In this document: piece after piece, positions 21,075-31,297 of the stretch
How the letters are laid out: every line of letters begins with the position of its first letter
How positions within the stretch are numbered: the first letter of the stretch is position 1
Assembly (NCBI RefSeq): GCF_947507565.1
Contig: NC_089175.1
Coordinates: 1,194,233 to 1,258,232 of the forward strand
DNA length: 64,000 nt
Direction of reading: 5' to 3'
Source of the DNA: Oscarella lobularis
Lineage: Eukaryota; Porifera; Homoscleromorpha; Homosclerophorida; Oscarellidae
Translations under genes and position numbers: made by a program
The notes under the pieces: generated by a model
Database searches by the model: none
The model's input: only the letters and a program-made list of their open reading frames with translations
What the model was told of the DNA's origin: nothing

Positions 21075-22436
21075 TCATTCTTCTCGCGAATGCGCGGTAG
21101 TCAGTTCTTTGGCACCTTGAGTGCGAGCAATTGCAGAGTAGAACTGCACATATCCACGGTACGTCTCGTAGAGAACGTCTTTGGCAACAAGACAGTTCAG
21201 TTGATTATCAAAACGAGAAGGAACGTCCTCCACTTTTAGCTCTGTTCCATTTAAGATTTTCCCAAAAATTTCAAGGATAAATTCTCGAGTAATATTGCAC
21301 AAGTTGGCAAGTGACTTCCGTCTCCGTATGCAATCAAAGACCATGTCCATTGGTGATTGACCTTCATCCTTTTTGGAGTGATTAAGACAAGATACAGCAG
21401 CCCAAAGTAACTGCAGTCGTCCACCAGTCACCGTGTCGTACAGAGTGGTTGTATTCACGCAAAAAATTTTTTGTGATTCAAGCAGCTGAATGGCTTCTTC
21501 TCTACTCACATCACCCACTTCATAAACACGCATTCTTGATTGAGCACTCTGTGATTCAAATATGCTTCTCACTGATCCTCCGGAATCAATGAAGATCATA
21601 TGAATTTGAGATCTGTCAACAATTGATTTTGCATGTCGTTGCAAGTCTTTCAACTGCTGTACTCCGTCCTTCTGATACAAAATAGAATTGATGTTATCTA
21701 CAATAACGATCACTTGTCTTTTCTTTCTTTTTGCATAGTCAAATGCGTGAGGACCAATGACGTAACGCATGAAGCGCACAAAGCCTGCTTTAGATGGCAT
21801 CTCCACGTCCTTGTCTTTCCCCAGCCATGATAAAATTTTCAATATGCTTAGTTCCATAAACTTCTTATCAAATTCGCGCAACACAGCTTCTTCATAGTTA
21901 ACTACGCTGTCACCAAAGTCAAAGTAGAGCAGACCTCCCTCTTTACTCTCCAGCATCTCCCTCGCCAATTCTAGCGCTAACCACGTCTTTCCACAACCAT
22001 GCGGACCAACCACTAGGGTGTAAAGCTGCATACCAGGAGGCATTGCCATCATCTCTCGAAACTGTTTTTTCTCTTTGGCTCGATCTAGAACAAATGAAGG
22101 TTGCTTGACATTTTCATCTCTAAATTTCCCAAAGCCATTGTTGACTAAACCTTGAACTAACTCATTGGTTCTCTCAGAAGCAAAATCATACATGAAAGAA
22201 GCAAGCACAATTGCAATGAAAACTACCATCAGAGCCATGCCTCCTTTCACGAAAACCCAATTTACAGCCTGAAAACCATAATGACAAATAGTCTCAAGCC
22301 AAAGGACGACTGAATGACGCGGTGTCATTGTTGTTGACCCCAACTTGCTGCTCGAAGAGCCACGTGATTCCTCTTCAGATGATCCCTGTGCTGAAAAACC
22401 AGGTGATGCCGATTCTTTTGTTTTACTGAACTGCAA
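21075..22436 (-). CDS. Membrane-anchored P-loop NTPase (AAA/STAND-like), function unknown
   Basis: This is a single-exon protein of 453 residues. An N-terminal Ser-rich segment is followed by a membrane helix at about residues 65-85 (GGMALMVVFIAIVLASFMYD). The NTPase core has Walker A GPHGCGKT near residue 145 and Walker B-like VIVIVDNI near residue 245. SGGSVRSIF and a region resembling the lid of archaeal-type or STAND ATPases come after. I do not recognise a named family. The layout resembles membrane-tethered AAA-type ATPases of organelles, but this is not shown. The gene lies between the two copies of the duplicated promoter and points away from the collagen-SRCR gene. No mutation or intron is seen. 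Confidence 0.75.
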   Translation of the reverse strand: MQFSKTKESASPGFSAQGSSEEESRGSSSSKLGSTTMTPRHSVVLWLETICHYGFQAVNWVFVKGGMALMVVFIAIVLASFMYDFASERTNELVQGLVNNGFGKFRDENVKQPSFVLDRAKEKKQFREMMAMPPGMQLYTLVVGPHGCGKTWLALELAREMLESKEGGLLYFDFGDSVVNYEEAVLREFDKKFMELSILKILSWLGKDKDVEMPSKAGFVRFMRYVIGPHAFDYAKRKKRQVIVIVDNINSILYQKDGVQQLKDLQRHAKSIVDRSQIHMIFIDSGGSVRSIFESQSAQSRMRVYEVGDVSREEAIQLLESQKIFCVNTTTLYDTVTGGRLQLLWAAVSCLNHSKKDEGQSPMDMVFDCIRRRKSLANLCNITREFILEIFGKILNGTELKVEDVPSRFDNQLNCLVAKDVLYETYRGYVQFYSAIARTQGAKELTTAHSREE

Positions 22437-23200
22437 TGAGCTATTAGAGAGAAATGACTATAGCTGAGAAAGCTTATTGGTGACTTGTTTTTTTATAATT
22501 ATTCTCTGATCTAGGGCTCCGTACTGAACAAAATAAATAAATTATCTACTTGACGCCATGGAGATATTCCATTGGGACTCTTTGTGGAACATACAAAGCA
22601 GCCACGATGACGTCGCTCTGCAGTAGAGAAAGGGTTCCTGAATCTGAACAAGCTAGAGATCAGATTAAATATTGTTTTCCTTCAAGTTAGAGGGCAGTTG
22701 ACATCATTATGACGTTTTATGACGTCACTGATATACTTTGTGACTGCTTTGTACTCTTTCGTACTAATTACATAATTACATAAGGAGCTAAAATATAGAA
22801 AAACGCCATCTTGAAGCCGGATGCGTTTGTTCTGTTACCTTGAACGAACCCGAGCGAGGGTCTAAGGAAGTGTAGTGAGCTACATGTATGTGAGTCCTAA
22901 TGACAGATGGAGATATTTATGTGAACACACAGAGATCGTTTTTGCGCTTTTTAGACTCTTTATGGCCTTAGACCGACGCGAGGCCTCTGCACACGCTCTT
23001 TTCGGTGCTGGGTGCATTCCCAAGGCTTTCTCCCATCCTAAAACGCTGCGAAACTTACCTCAGACGACATCAAAACGTATGAACGAGGCCTGATGACGAA
23101 GTGGGACCGGATCAAGTGATATCTTAGATATCAATGAGCCGACTCAAGTGGATTCTCGCACGTGATTCGATCCACCGAGGTCTTTTTACACTAAATTATA
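22437..23200. other. Intergenic region with no gene supported
   Basis: The ORFs present are short and lack family features. CACGTG occurs at about 23159. The region must include the promoter of the P-loop NTPase gene. Confidence 0.5.
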
Positions 23201-23202
23201 TG

Positions 23203-23470
23203 GAAACATCTAATATATATAAGAGCTACGACAGAAGCAAAACTTTACACAGCTAAACAGAAAATTACGTATACATGCCATTTATAAGATAATCATCATG
23301 AGAATAATATCCACGCAGTCTTCACGATTTCGGGAGTCGATCGAGTAAAGAAGAACGGAAGAGTAGTTTGTTACATCGAATGGTCGGCTGTCACAACGAT
23401 GACCGCTTACAACAGAAGTGTTGGGGAGGGAATGTACGTAATTCCCGGGGATCCTTGTAAAACTCAACGA
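23203..23470 (-). pseudogene. Chimeric fragment: 3' end of the MANSC gene joined to the 5' end of the ankyrin/death gene
   Basis: Positions 23203-23325 closely match 25617-25735, the last codons and 3' UTR of the MANSC-domain gene. At about 23325 the sequence switches to a copy of 20590-20690, the first codons of the ankyrin/death gene; CDSRPFDVTNYSSV is still readable. The result is a short fused frame with no intact domain. It records the breakpoint of the promoter duplication. Confidence 0.8.
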
Positions 23471-23659
23471 GGGGGCGTAAACCTGTTTTTCAAAATTAAT
23501 GCGGGCGTGGTCGATTAGTAATTTTGTGATGCTAAAAGTTTATGGCGACTCGCACTGCTAAGGCCGAGCGAGCGGTATAGGCGAAACGCGCTCGACAAAT
23601 ACCCGGGATTAGCCACACCCTTCGAATTTCCCAGCGGCTCATTTGCACACAATAAGCTA

Positions 23660-25315
23660 TTGAAAAGTTTGTCTTGGATGACCGCTCAGAAACGCCTAAA
23701 TTCGTACGGATTTTGGTGTGCTGCGCTTACTGCAGGCGCCGTACTTACTGCTGCGACTGTCGTTTGGATTTCTATTAGCGTTGCCCAGTTGAAACAAAGC
23801 GTCACCCATCTAACGGCTCGGCTTGAAGAATTAGAACGTCAGTCTTCAACTTACGACGAAATCTTTTCAAACAAGGGCGGTAAAACGAAAAGGTCGACGG
23901 TTAGTTCGGCAGGACTCTACATACTGGCTAACGAATTGCTCGAAACACTGAAAGCCCGATGCAGGACGTCAGAGGAGGTTTGTATTGCCGGGGAAAAGGG
24001 AGAACAAGGCTCGAAAGGAGAACTTGGGAACCCTGGAAAGTTAGGACCGCAGGGTGACAAAGGAGACAAAGGAGACAGCGGCTCCACGCAAATATTGGAA
24101 GGATCAAAAGGTCAGAAAGGAGAGCAAGGTGAAGCGATTCAAGGCACTAAAGGAGATATTGGACCCAAGGGAGACATTGGACCAAAAGGGCGAAAAGGCT
24201 CATTTGGCTTGTCAGGAGAGATGGGGAGAAAAGGAGACAGGGGAGACAGGGGAGACAGAGGCGATAAAGGAGACAAAGGAGACGTAGGCGAGGGTGCAAC
24301 GGGGCCAAAGGGTCAGAAAGGAGAGCAAGGGGAAGCGATTCAAGGTCCTAAAGGAGATATCGGACCTAAGGGAGACATTGGGCCAAAAGGAGATACAGGA
24401 AATAAGGGTTCACATGGAGATGCGGGGAGAAAGGGAGACAGGGGCGACAAAGGAGACCAAGGAGACGTAAGCGAAGGTGCAACAGGTCCTAAGGGTCAAA
24501 AGGGAGAGCAAGGGGAAGCGATTCAAGGCCCTAAAGGAGATACTGGACCCAAGGGAGACATTGGTCCAAAAGGAGAAAAGGGTTTAGGAAGCTTACCAGG
24601 AGTAGAGGAAAAGACGCCAACAACTCCACCTCCAACTACAACTCCACCTCCAACTACTCCAATTACTCCAACCACTCCCTGTGCGAGAGGAGCTGTCAGA
24701 TTAGTTGGTGGTAGACATGACCGCGAAGGTCGAGTGGAAGTATGTAACAAGAATGAATGGGGTACTGTGTGTGACACAGCATGGAACCTAAATGCAGCCC
24801 ACGTAGCATGCTGCGCCGCGGGGTATGGCGGTGCTGCTGAAGCAAAAAAACGAGCATTTTATGGAGCAGGAGAAGGGCCAATCTGGTTGAGTTCCGTTCG
24901 CTGCAGAGGCGATGAGCAGTCTTTGTTTTCCTGTCTGTTCAGCCCCCCAGGCAGTGAATGCCACCATCAGAAAGACGCAGGAGTGATCTGCGTGCCCAAC
25001 ATTGAAATTAGGCTTGCTGGCGGCTCAAAGCCAAGTGAGGGTCGCGTTGAAGTGCGATATGACGGAACGTGGGGAACTGTGTGTAGTGATTACTGGGATG
25101 ACCTAGATGCTGACGTCGTCTGCCGCCAATTAGGATACAGAAGATCGGCTGACTATGATTGGGGTGGCGCTTATGGACGAGGGTACGGACCCATATGGCT
25201 GTCTGAAGTAGAATGCACAGGAAAAGAGAAGAGTCTGGCAGCTTGTCCATCCTTAGATTGGGGCAAACATAATAGATGCAGTCATAGAGATGATGCTGGA
25301 GTGGAATGTGAATAG
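23660..25315 (+). CDS. Type II membrane scavenger-receptor-like protein with collagen and two SRCR domains
   Basis: This is a single-exon gene for 551 residues. A short cytoplasmic N-terminus is followed by a membrane helix at about residues 18-42 (AALTAGAVLTAATVVWISIS), a coiled coil (LTARLEELERQSS), a dibasic site KTKRS, interrupted Gly-X-Y collagen repeats (about residues 110-310), a Thr/Pro-rich linker and two C-terminal SRCR domains. The SRCR domains open with VRLVGGRHDREGRVEV and IRLAGGSKPSEGRVEV and end DAGVICV and DAGVECE. The layout matches MARCO and class A scavenger receptors, which trimerise through the collagen part and bind polyanions or microbes at the SRCR end. Three near-identical collagen blocks begin at about 24110, 24311 and 24494. 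The start could also be the ATG at 23678, which aligns with the relic at 20950. Confidence 0.9.
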   Translation: MKSLSWMTAQKRLNSYGFWCAALTAGAVLTAATVVWISISVAQLKQSVTHLTARLEELERQSSTYDEIFSNKGGKTKRSTVSSAGLYILANELLETLKARCRTSEEVCIAGEKGEQGSKGELGNPGKLGPQGDKGDKGDSGSTQILEGSKGQKGEQGEAIQGTKGDIGPKGDIGPKGRKGSFGLSGEMGRKGDRGDRGDRGDKGDKGDVGEGATGPKGQKGEQGEAIQGPKGDIGPKGDIGPKGDTGNKGSHGDAGRKGDRGDKGDQGDVSEGATGPKGQKGEQGEAIQGPKGDTGPKGDIGPKGEKGLGSLPGVEEKTPTTPPPTTTPPPTTPITPTTPCARGAVRLVGGRHDREGRVEVCNKNEWGTVCDTAWNLNAAHVACCAAGYGGAAEAKKRAFYGAGEGPIWLSSVRCRGDEQSLFSCLFSPPGSECHHQKDAGVICVPNIEIRLAGGSKPSEGRVEVRYDGTWGTVCSDYWDDLDADVVCRQLGYRRSADYDWGGAYGRGYGPIWLSEVECTGKEKSLAACPSLDWGKHNRCSHRDDAGVECE

Positions 25316-25550
25316 CTGCTGAAACAGTCTTGGTACTTTTATGCTGCGTTTGACTTTCTTTTTCGCTGTACCCCATTTCTCCTGCTCCTTTGCTTGACTT
25401 TTCTTCGTGCTGCCGATTTTTTCTCTTTTTCCTTTGCATTCTGTTGTCAGAAAAAAAGAAAAAGTAATCTCACTTACCTGCATGTAGGCCTACCAAATAT
25501 TCTAGCCTGGCACATACAGCTTTAGGTTTTCCATTCGTTGGCGGCTTTAC
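25253..25550 (-). CDS. Possible antisense two-exon fragment (weak)
   Basis: On the minus strand, 25550-25478 has a pyrimidine-rich acceptor and an AG|GTAAGT donor. It splices in phase over a 37-bp intron to 25440-25253, a lysine-rich segment (AKEQEKWGTAKKKVKRS). The second piece overlaps the 3' end of the SRCR gene. It could be an alternative 3' exon set of the neighbouring MANSC gene or coincidence. No domain is recognised. Confidence 0.22.
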
Positions 25551-25674
25551 CTACTAATAAAAGAAAGAGCTTAGTGACAAATCTCAACGCATTTATGCTA
25601 CACTATAAACCAGACACATCTAATATATATAAGCGCTACGGCAGAAGCAAAACTTTACACAGCTAAACAAAAAA

Positions 25675-26703
25675 TTACGTATACATGCCATTTATAAGAT
25701 AATCATCGTGAGAATAATATCCACGCAGTCGTCTAGACTTCCGTACCCGATATACAATAATCCCAATAGCAATAACGGTCAGACAAAGTCCCCCAAGAAT
25801 AGCAACAATCTCACCGGCCCCTAGTCCCCCACCATGTGATTTCTGACCCTCAGACAGATCCACAACGCGATCACTACTACTAGCACTACTGCTTGAAGCA
25901 GATGGCATTGCCTTAGTATGCATAGAAGTCCGTCCCACCGAGGAAGTAGCACGTTGAACAGGCAATGTGGTTATTTCTTCCGTAGTCGGTCCCTCCGTGG
26001 TCAACTCTTCAGTGACAACATCAGTAGGAGTAAGAGTAGTAGCAACATTTGGCGTCGAAGTCGTGCTAGCAGTCGTACTAGCAGTCGTCACGTAGACGGG
26101 CCGCTCAGTAGTAGTGGACACCACCGAGCGACTCGTAGGAGGAGGAGAAGGAGAAGACGTGGTGGAAGCAATAATAGCCCACCACCGTTCAATAGCATCT
26201 AAGAGACAGTAAAGAGACCGACTATGCTAACAAAACTCCGATAAACCTAATTGCTAATAAAACGTACTGGGAGTCGTCGCCTTCGGCTCGATAGGCGTCG
26301 ACGTCGTCGGGAGTTGCGTCGTCGCCGTCGCGTTTAGGGACGCCGAAGTGAACAGAGGATGGGAAGCGAAGTAGCACTTGCTCGGCGTTCCGCAGGCGAA
26401 TAGGTAGCAATTCGTCTTCGATTCGAACTCTTCGAGAATGTTGAGTTGCTTAAACACGGCCAGATCGCAGTTGGGGGCCGTGGCGGCGCGTTCGCAGCAG
26501 AGTCGTTCGCATTCGTTCGCGTCGAGTGCGTGGGACGAGTGAACGTATTCGGCGCCGTTCGATCGGCTCTCCTTGACGCGTATGAGACTGCGCGGCGACG
26601 CGCTCCACGAGCACGATCGCGTCGATTGGGCGGTGGCGATGATGACGAGGATCGCGACGAACGTCATCGTCGCCGCGTACGCTCGTCGCGATGTGAATGC
26701 CAT
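25675..26703 (-). CDS. MANSC-domain mucin-like single-pass membrane protein
   Basis: Two exons join in phase, 26703-26268 and 26198-25675; the frame is also open to an upstream ATG at 26781. The methionine at 26703 is preferred because it opens a clean signal peptide (AATMTFVAILVIIATAQS). A cysteine-rich extracellular domain follows with spacing typical of MANSC: C, then ECERLCCERA, C, and TNCYLFACGTPSKCYF. A Thr/Ser/Pro-rich stalk suited to O-glycosylation, a membrane helix (AILGGLCLTVIAIGIIVY) and a short basic tail ending DDYLINGMYT complete the protein, about 319 residues from the preferred start. Known MANSC proteins are cell-surface receptors or protease regulators; the role here is unknown. 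Confidence 0.82.
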
Positions 26704-26886
26704 GAATGGTTGGGGTCGTTGGCGTCGAAGAAGACGGTCGGAGTTCTTTCTAGAGCGCGACGGCGACGAATAACTTCCCAAAGTGTGAACTCATCTTACG
26801 TGTCGTGAACTTAAGACCCGTAAGTAATACACACGTGATCAAATCAAATCCATGTATGTATGCATGCAATCTAAGTGTAATGAATG

Positions 26887-28265
26887 CTAAACGTTTGGTA
26901 GAAGCCAATTGAAAAATTTCAGTGCCACTTCGTAGCCTAGAAAGCAAGCCTGGAAATAAAACAGAACCCCTGCAGAGCTGTGCTATGTACGTCATGGACA
27001 TTCTTACTGCGTTAGCAGGGAAGGCTCTAAGCATAACTGGAAGGAGCCCCTTGAATAGTGCTGAGGGACCTTCTTCCCTTAGCAGATGCCTAACGACATC
27101 TCGTACTCCTCGCGGATATGTTCCTTCAGGAGCTGCAAATAACGTAAGACATGATTGATGTCATTCCAGGAGGAAAGAACATCGTACCAGTTTGCAGACG
27201 AGACTTTAAAGTGTCAGGAGCAATAGCTACAGTCCAGTTGGCAATACCAGCCATCCCTGTATGAAAACACGATTAACAAGAGAACTCAGAATAAGAGTGC
27301 AGTAACCTCCAGCAAATAAAATCTGCAGTGGACTCAGTTGACTCCTCCTAAACATACAAGTACACTGGCCAACATTACTAAAATCAATTTCTATTCTTTA
27401 CGATTTTCCTTCTGGCGTGAGTTTAGTTATAAACCACTCGTACGTCATGAAGTACATGCCAGAGCCAGGGACATCTTTACGTCAACCTTTTCAGTACACC
27501 GTATATCTACACTATGCTCTCTAGCCACCTCGGAGAAGAGTAGCACACGTTCCCTTGTACAGTCCTCGAATTCCAGACTGCTTGAAGACCTTCTTTGCTA
27601 CGTCAACTGGGCCACTGTATTCTGGTTTTCCTCCAGCACCAGTTTGAATCTGAAGACGTTCTCTTTCTTGCAGTGTTGCCTGGGATACCTTGGCTAATTA
27701 CCTGAAGAATGCACTTGATTCGTTCGCCGGGCACCATGACAGACGTTGTGAAAACGCCGGAAATAGCCCCAGCATAAAAATGAGAAATAGTCCTAAATTT
27801 TTGTTTTCAAAATTAATTAATAATTCTTCACTTTTCTTACGTCAATTCTTTTTCTGGATTAATCCACTTCTGAATCTTCTTTCCCACAGCGTATCCCCAG
27901 AAGGACACGGCAAATATGGGTGTCACGCCCACAATAGGAGCAGCCATCCCCTTGTAAAATCCTCGAATTCCCTAAGGCAAAAAAGCCTACATCTCAGTCA
28001 AAAATGATCAACGACACAGACGAACTTCGTTTGCGAACGTCTTCTGAACGCAATCGAGAGTGCCTTTGTACATTGGAGGCTCCCCCGGAGGTGGAACGGG
28101 CATCGTCTGCATGCGAACCTAAGAAAAAGGACCTAATTGCGATGCTGTTCGATCCGTCGACCAAGCGCGCGCCTTGAGAGTGTCGAGAGGATGGCCGGCC
28201 ACGACCAAGCAGACACCGCCAAAGCCGCCGGCGAAGAAGCTTTTGAACGCCGACGTTTCTCCCAT
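26887..28265 (-). CDS. SLC25A20: Mitochondrial carnitine/acylcarnitine carrier, carrier A
   Basis: This is a mitochondrial inner-membrane carrier exchanging acylcarnitine for carnitine in fatty-acid oxidation. Ten exons join in phase to 299 residues: 28265-28173, 28118-28026, 27971-27841, 27792-27702, 27649-27529, 27474-27402, 27347-27307, 27256-27188, 27132-27008 and 26949-26887. The three carrier signatures are [23 protein letters not shown] and [46 protein letters not shown] and the C-terminal [19 protein letters not shown] are the pattern known for SLC25A20. The first intron starts with GC (AAG|GCGCGC). Carriers B and C upstream share all intron positions, so the three arose by tandem duplication. 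This copy is the most conserved and the likely orthologue. Confidence 0.9.
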
Positions 28266-28379
28266 TGCGAACGCTAGCTCTCCGTTGTACAAAGGTCAAG
28301 CGTCATGCAGTGCACGTGACTTTTCGTCAATAAATACGCACATGTGGCCGAATAAAAATCGCATGTTCATAATTACGTC

Positions 28380-29784
28380 TTATGGAAAAGCTTTATTAAG
28401 AAAATACAAAGCGACTTCGTATCCGAGAAAGCAGCTCTAGAGAAGAAGAACAAATAATGTAATATGTAGCTCTGATAGGGTGACGTACGGCATTTGCAGG
28501 AAAAGCCCGAAGAACGACCGGTCCTAATCCCCGATATAGACTTCGTACACCTTCACCCTTTACTGCTTCCCTAACGATGTCTCGAGCACCACGCGGATAC
28601 TTCCCATCAGGAGCTTCAAATAATCATGAAATAAAATATTGTTGACACTACACTGTATAGGGGAATACCAGTCTGCAAGCGAGACTTTATGGTGTCAGGA
28701 ATAATAGCGTATGTCCAGTGTACAATACCAGATATTCCTACACATATGAGACTGAAAGTGGCCAGGAGAGCCAGTGATTCGTACTTGCTTACCGCCCGCT
28801 AAAATTATTGGCACTAAATTCATCTGACTTTCTCTAAACAGTCTCAAGTAATTGGGCACGATTTTGATTCTTAATTTTAGCTAACGATTTTTTCTTTGAT
28901 ATAAAAAATTTCTTCCACCAATCGTACACCGAATAGTATATGCCGCTACCGGGTATATCTACAAAGAAGTTAATCAATTACTAAATAATTGACGATGTTT
29001 CTCTATTATACCTCGAATAAGAGTTATACACATTCCTCGATATAACCCCTTTATTCCCGACTGCCTCACAACCGTTCGAATGACGTCAAAAGGACCGGAG
29101 TACTGTCGTTTCATACCAGATGCCGTTTGAATCTACATTAGCAGTCAGATGACACATTTTCAATGCGTGTGCCAGAGTCACCTGAAGAATGCATTTGATT
29201 CTATCACTTGGCACGACCAGCGCACCGTTGCACAAGCCCGATAGAGTCCCAGCAAGAAAATGATGAGCGGAACTGATAAGAAAAAAAAACAGATACTGTA
29301 GACCGAAAAAATCTTTAGATGTAGATAGAGATGTCTCCTAACGTCAACTCTTTGGAAGGATCGTTCCAGAGAATGATTCCGCGACCGACGGCGTACGCTC
29401 CGAACGATACGGAGGCGAGAGGAGACACGTAGAGAAGCGGCGTTGAAAGTCCCTTATAAAATCCCCTCCAACTCTGTAATAGACAAAGGTGCCGGTTTCC
29501 CTCGTCCAAACAATCCCCCTTACCTCGTTGGATAGCGTCTTTCTGAAACAATCGAAGGCGTTTTTATACAATGGACCCTCGCCCGGCAAAGGAATGGGCA
29601 TCGTCTGCATGCGAACCTAGAGAGCGAGGTGACGAGACGCGTCGCTTGATTTTTTCGCTCGAGTATTGCCATCGCTTGCCTTGATCGTGTCGAGAGGATG
29701 ACCGGCCAGAACGAGGCACGCTCCGCCGCAGCCACCCGCGAAGAAGTTCTTCACGGGAGACCGTCTTCCTCGCGGTTCGGACAT
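28380..29784 (-). CDS. Mitochondrial carrier of the SLC25A20 group, carrier B
   Basis: Ten exons: 29784-29680, 29616-29524, 29473-29343, 29272-29182, 29132-29012, 28958-28886, 28833-28793, 28737-28669, 28613-28489 and 28436-28380, giving 301 residues. Carrier signatures are [23 protein letters not shown] and [11 protein letters not shown]. The second signature has lost the PGER form (PSDR), and the block after the first helix pair reads [18 protein letters not shown] instead of [12 protein letters not shown], so substrate preference may differ from carrier A. Intron 1 again has a GC donor (AAG|GCAAGC). The stop TAA at 28380 follows NKAFP, a few residues earlier than in the other copies. Confidence 0.88.
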
Positions 29785-29868
29785 TCGCACATACGGGTCT
29801 CTATAATGACTGTAGACGACTCACAATTAGTCATGGTTAGGAAAAAATATATAAAATGCGATAACAAC

Positions 29869-31263
29869 CTATAATACAGCTGCATTGCTCGGAAATGCTT
29901 TGTTGAGAAAATTCAATGCAGCTTCATATCCAAGAAAACAACCCTAAATGAATTCTCGAAATACAGTTAAAAGACTGAAAGTTTTAGAAACCTACTGCAT
30001 TTGCAGGAAAAGCTCGAAGAATAACAGGTCCAAATCCTCGATACAAGGCGCCTATGCCCTCCACTTTCACTACATGTCTGATGACATCTCGAGCACCACG
30101 AGGATATCTCCCATAGGGAGCTTATAAGACTTTTATAACTAATATTTACTTATATACAACTCAGACGTACCAGTTTGTAAGCGAGATTTTATGGCATCAG
30201 GAAGTATGGCATAGGACCAGTTTACAACACCTGCTATCCCTAGTAAAAAAGTCAAGCCACACAGTCCTAGGAGTGTATGAACAGACATATTTTACCTCCT
30301 GCTAAAATTGTCTGCAGTAGATTTACTTGATGTTCTCTAAGCAATCTCAAGTACATATACAATTTAATTAAGCAAGTATAAGTGACTAACGACTTTTTTG
30401 GCGTCATGCTCTTTTTACACCAGTCATAGGCTGCATAAAATAACCCATTAGCAGGTATGTCTACACTAGATTTTAGCTTCAAGATCACTACAGAAATAAT
30501 TTGAATTTACCTCGAATGAGAGTTATACACGTTCCTTGAAACAAGCCCCTTATCCCAGACTGTTTCACTATCGTTCGAACAACGTCAAAAGGACCGGTAT
30601 ATTGCCGTTTAACACCAGACTCTGTTTGAATCTGCAGTAATCATCTTCCACCACTGAAATCAGCGTTTAGAAATATATGTACCTGAAGAAGACATTTTAT
30701 GCGATCGGTTGGCACGACGAGTACACCGCTGCAAAATCCTGCAAGACATCCGGCAAGAAAATGATGAACTGAACTAAAACAAAATAAACAAAATAAAAAT
30801 GATTCTCTAAGTGAAGCCCATCGCACTTTAGTTCTTTAGTAGGATTGTTTTGAGCGATGAGCTCACAACCACCAGCATAAGCTCCAAATGATATAGAAGC
30901 AAGAGGAATCACGTACAAGAGAGGTGCAGTCATTCCCTTGTAGAGACCCATCCAACTCTATCCACCACAATTAATTAAATAATTAGATCAATTGCTAGAA
31001 CACGGATGTTGGCCACCTCGTTGGAAAGAGTCTTTCTGAAGCAGTCAAAAGCATTTTTATACACTGGTAACTCGCCTAGCAAAGGAACTGGCATTGTCTG
31101 CATGCGTACCTAAATATACGGTGGTACGGGTTTTTAGTGATGGACGAATTTCCAAGTTTCAACTTGCCTTGATTGTATCAAAAGGATGACCAACAATAAC
31201 TAGACACATTCCACCGCAGCTGCCCGCAAAGAAACTCTTTACGGGAGACTGTCGTTCGGCCAT
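29869..31263 (-). CDS. Mitochondrial carrier of the SLC25A20 group, carrier C
   Basis: Ten exons: 31263-31168, 31109-31017, 30957-30827, 30773-30683, 30631-30511, 30460-30391, 30336-30296, 30239-30171, 30120-29996 and 29943-29869, giving 303 residues. Signatures are [23 protein letters not shown] and [11 protein letters not shown], with [20 protein letters not shown] like carrier B. Exon 6 is one codon shorter than in A and B. Intron 1 uses a GC donor (AAG|GCAAGT). The start codon is 34 bp from that of RRP15 on the other strand. A partial copy (exons 1-7 only) lies at 40141-41130. Confidence 0.88.
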
Positions 31264-31297
31264 GTGTTTCTTCTAGGCCTAGCGCGCTACACTAGAC
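31264..31297. promoter_or_regulatory. 34-bp divergent interval between carrier C and RRP15 start codons
   Basis: The two ATG codons on opposite strands are only 34 bp apart, so the 5' UTRs must be very short or overlap and the promoter elements must reach into transcribed or coding sequence. The duplicated counterpart at 41131-41162 is 32 bp. Confidence 0.7.

Noticed and set aside
22875-23093. 72-codon plus-strand ORF
   Set aside because: No domain, no supporting splice or promoter context; length is within chance.
24100-24600. CRISPR-like regular repeats
   Set aside because: The repeats are Gly-X-Y collagen coding units in frame within the SRCR gene, not spacer-separated direct repeats.
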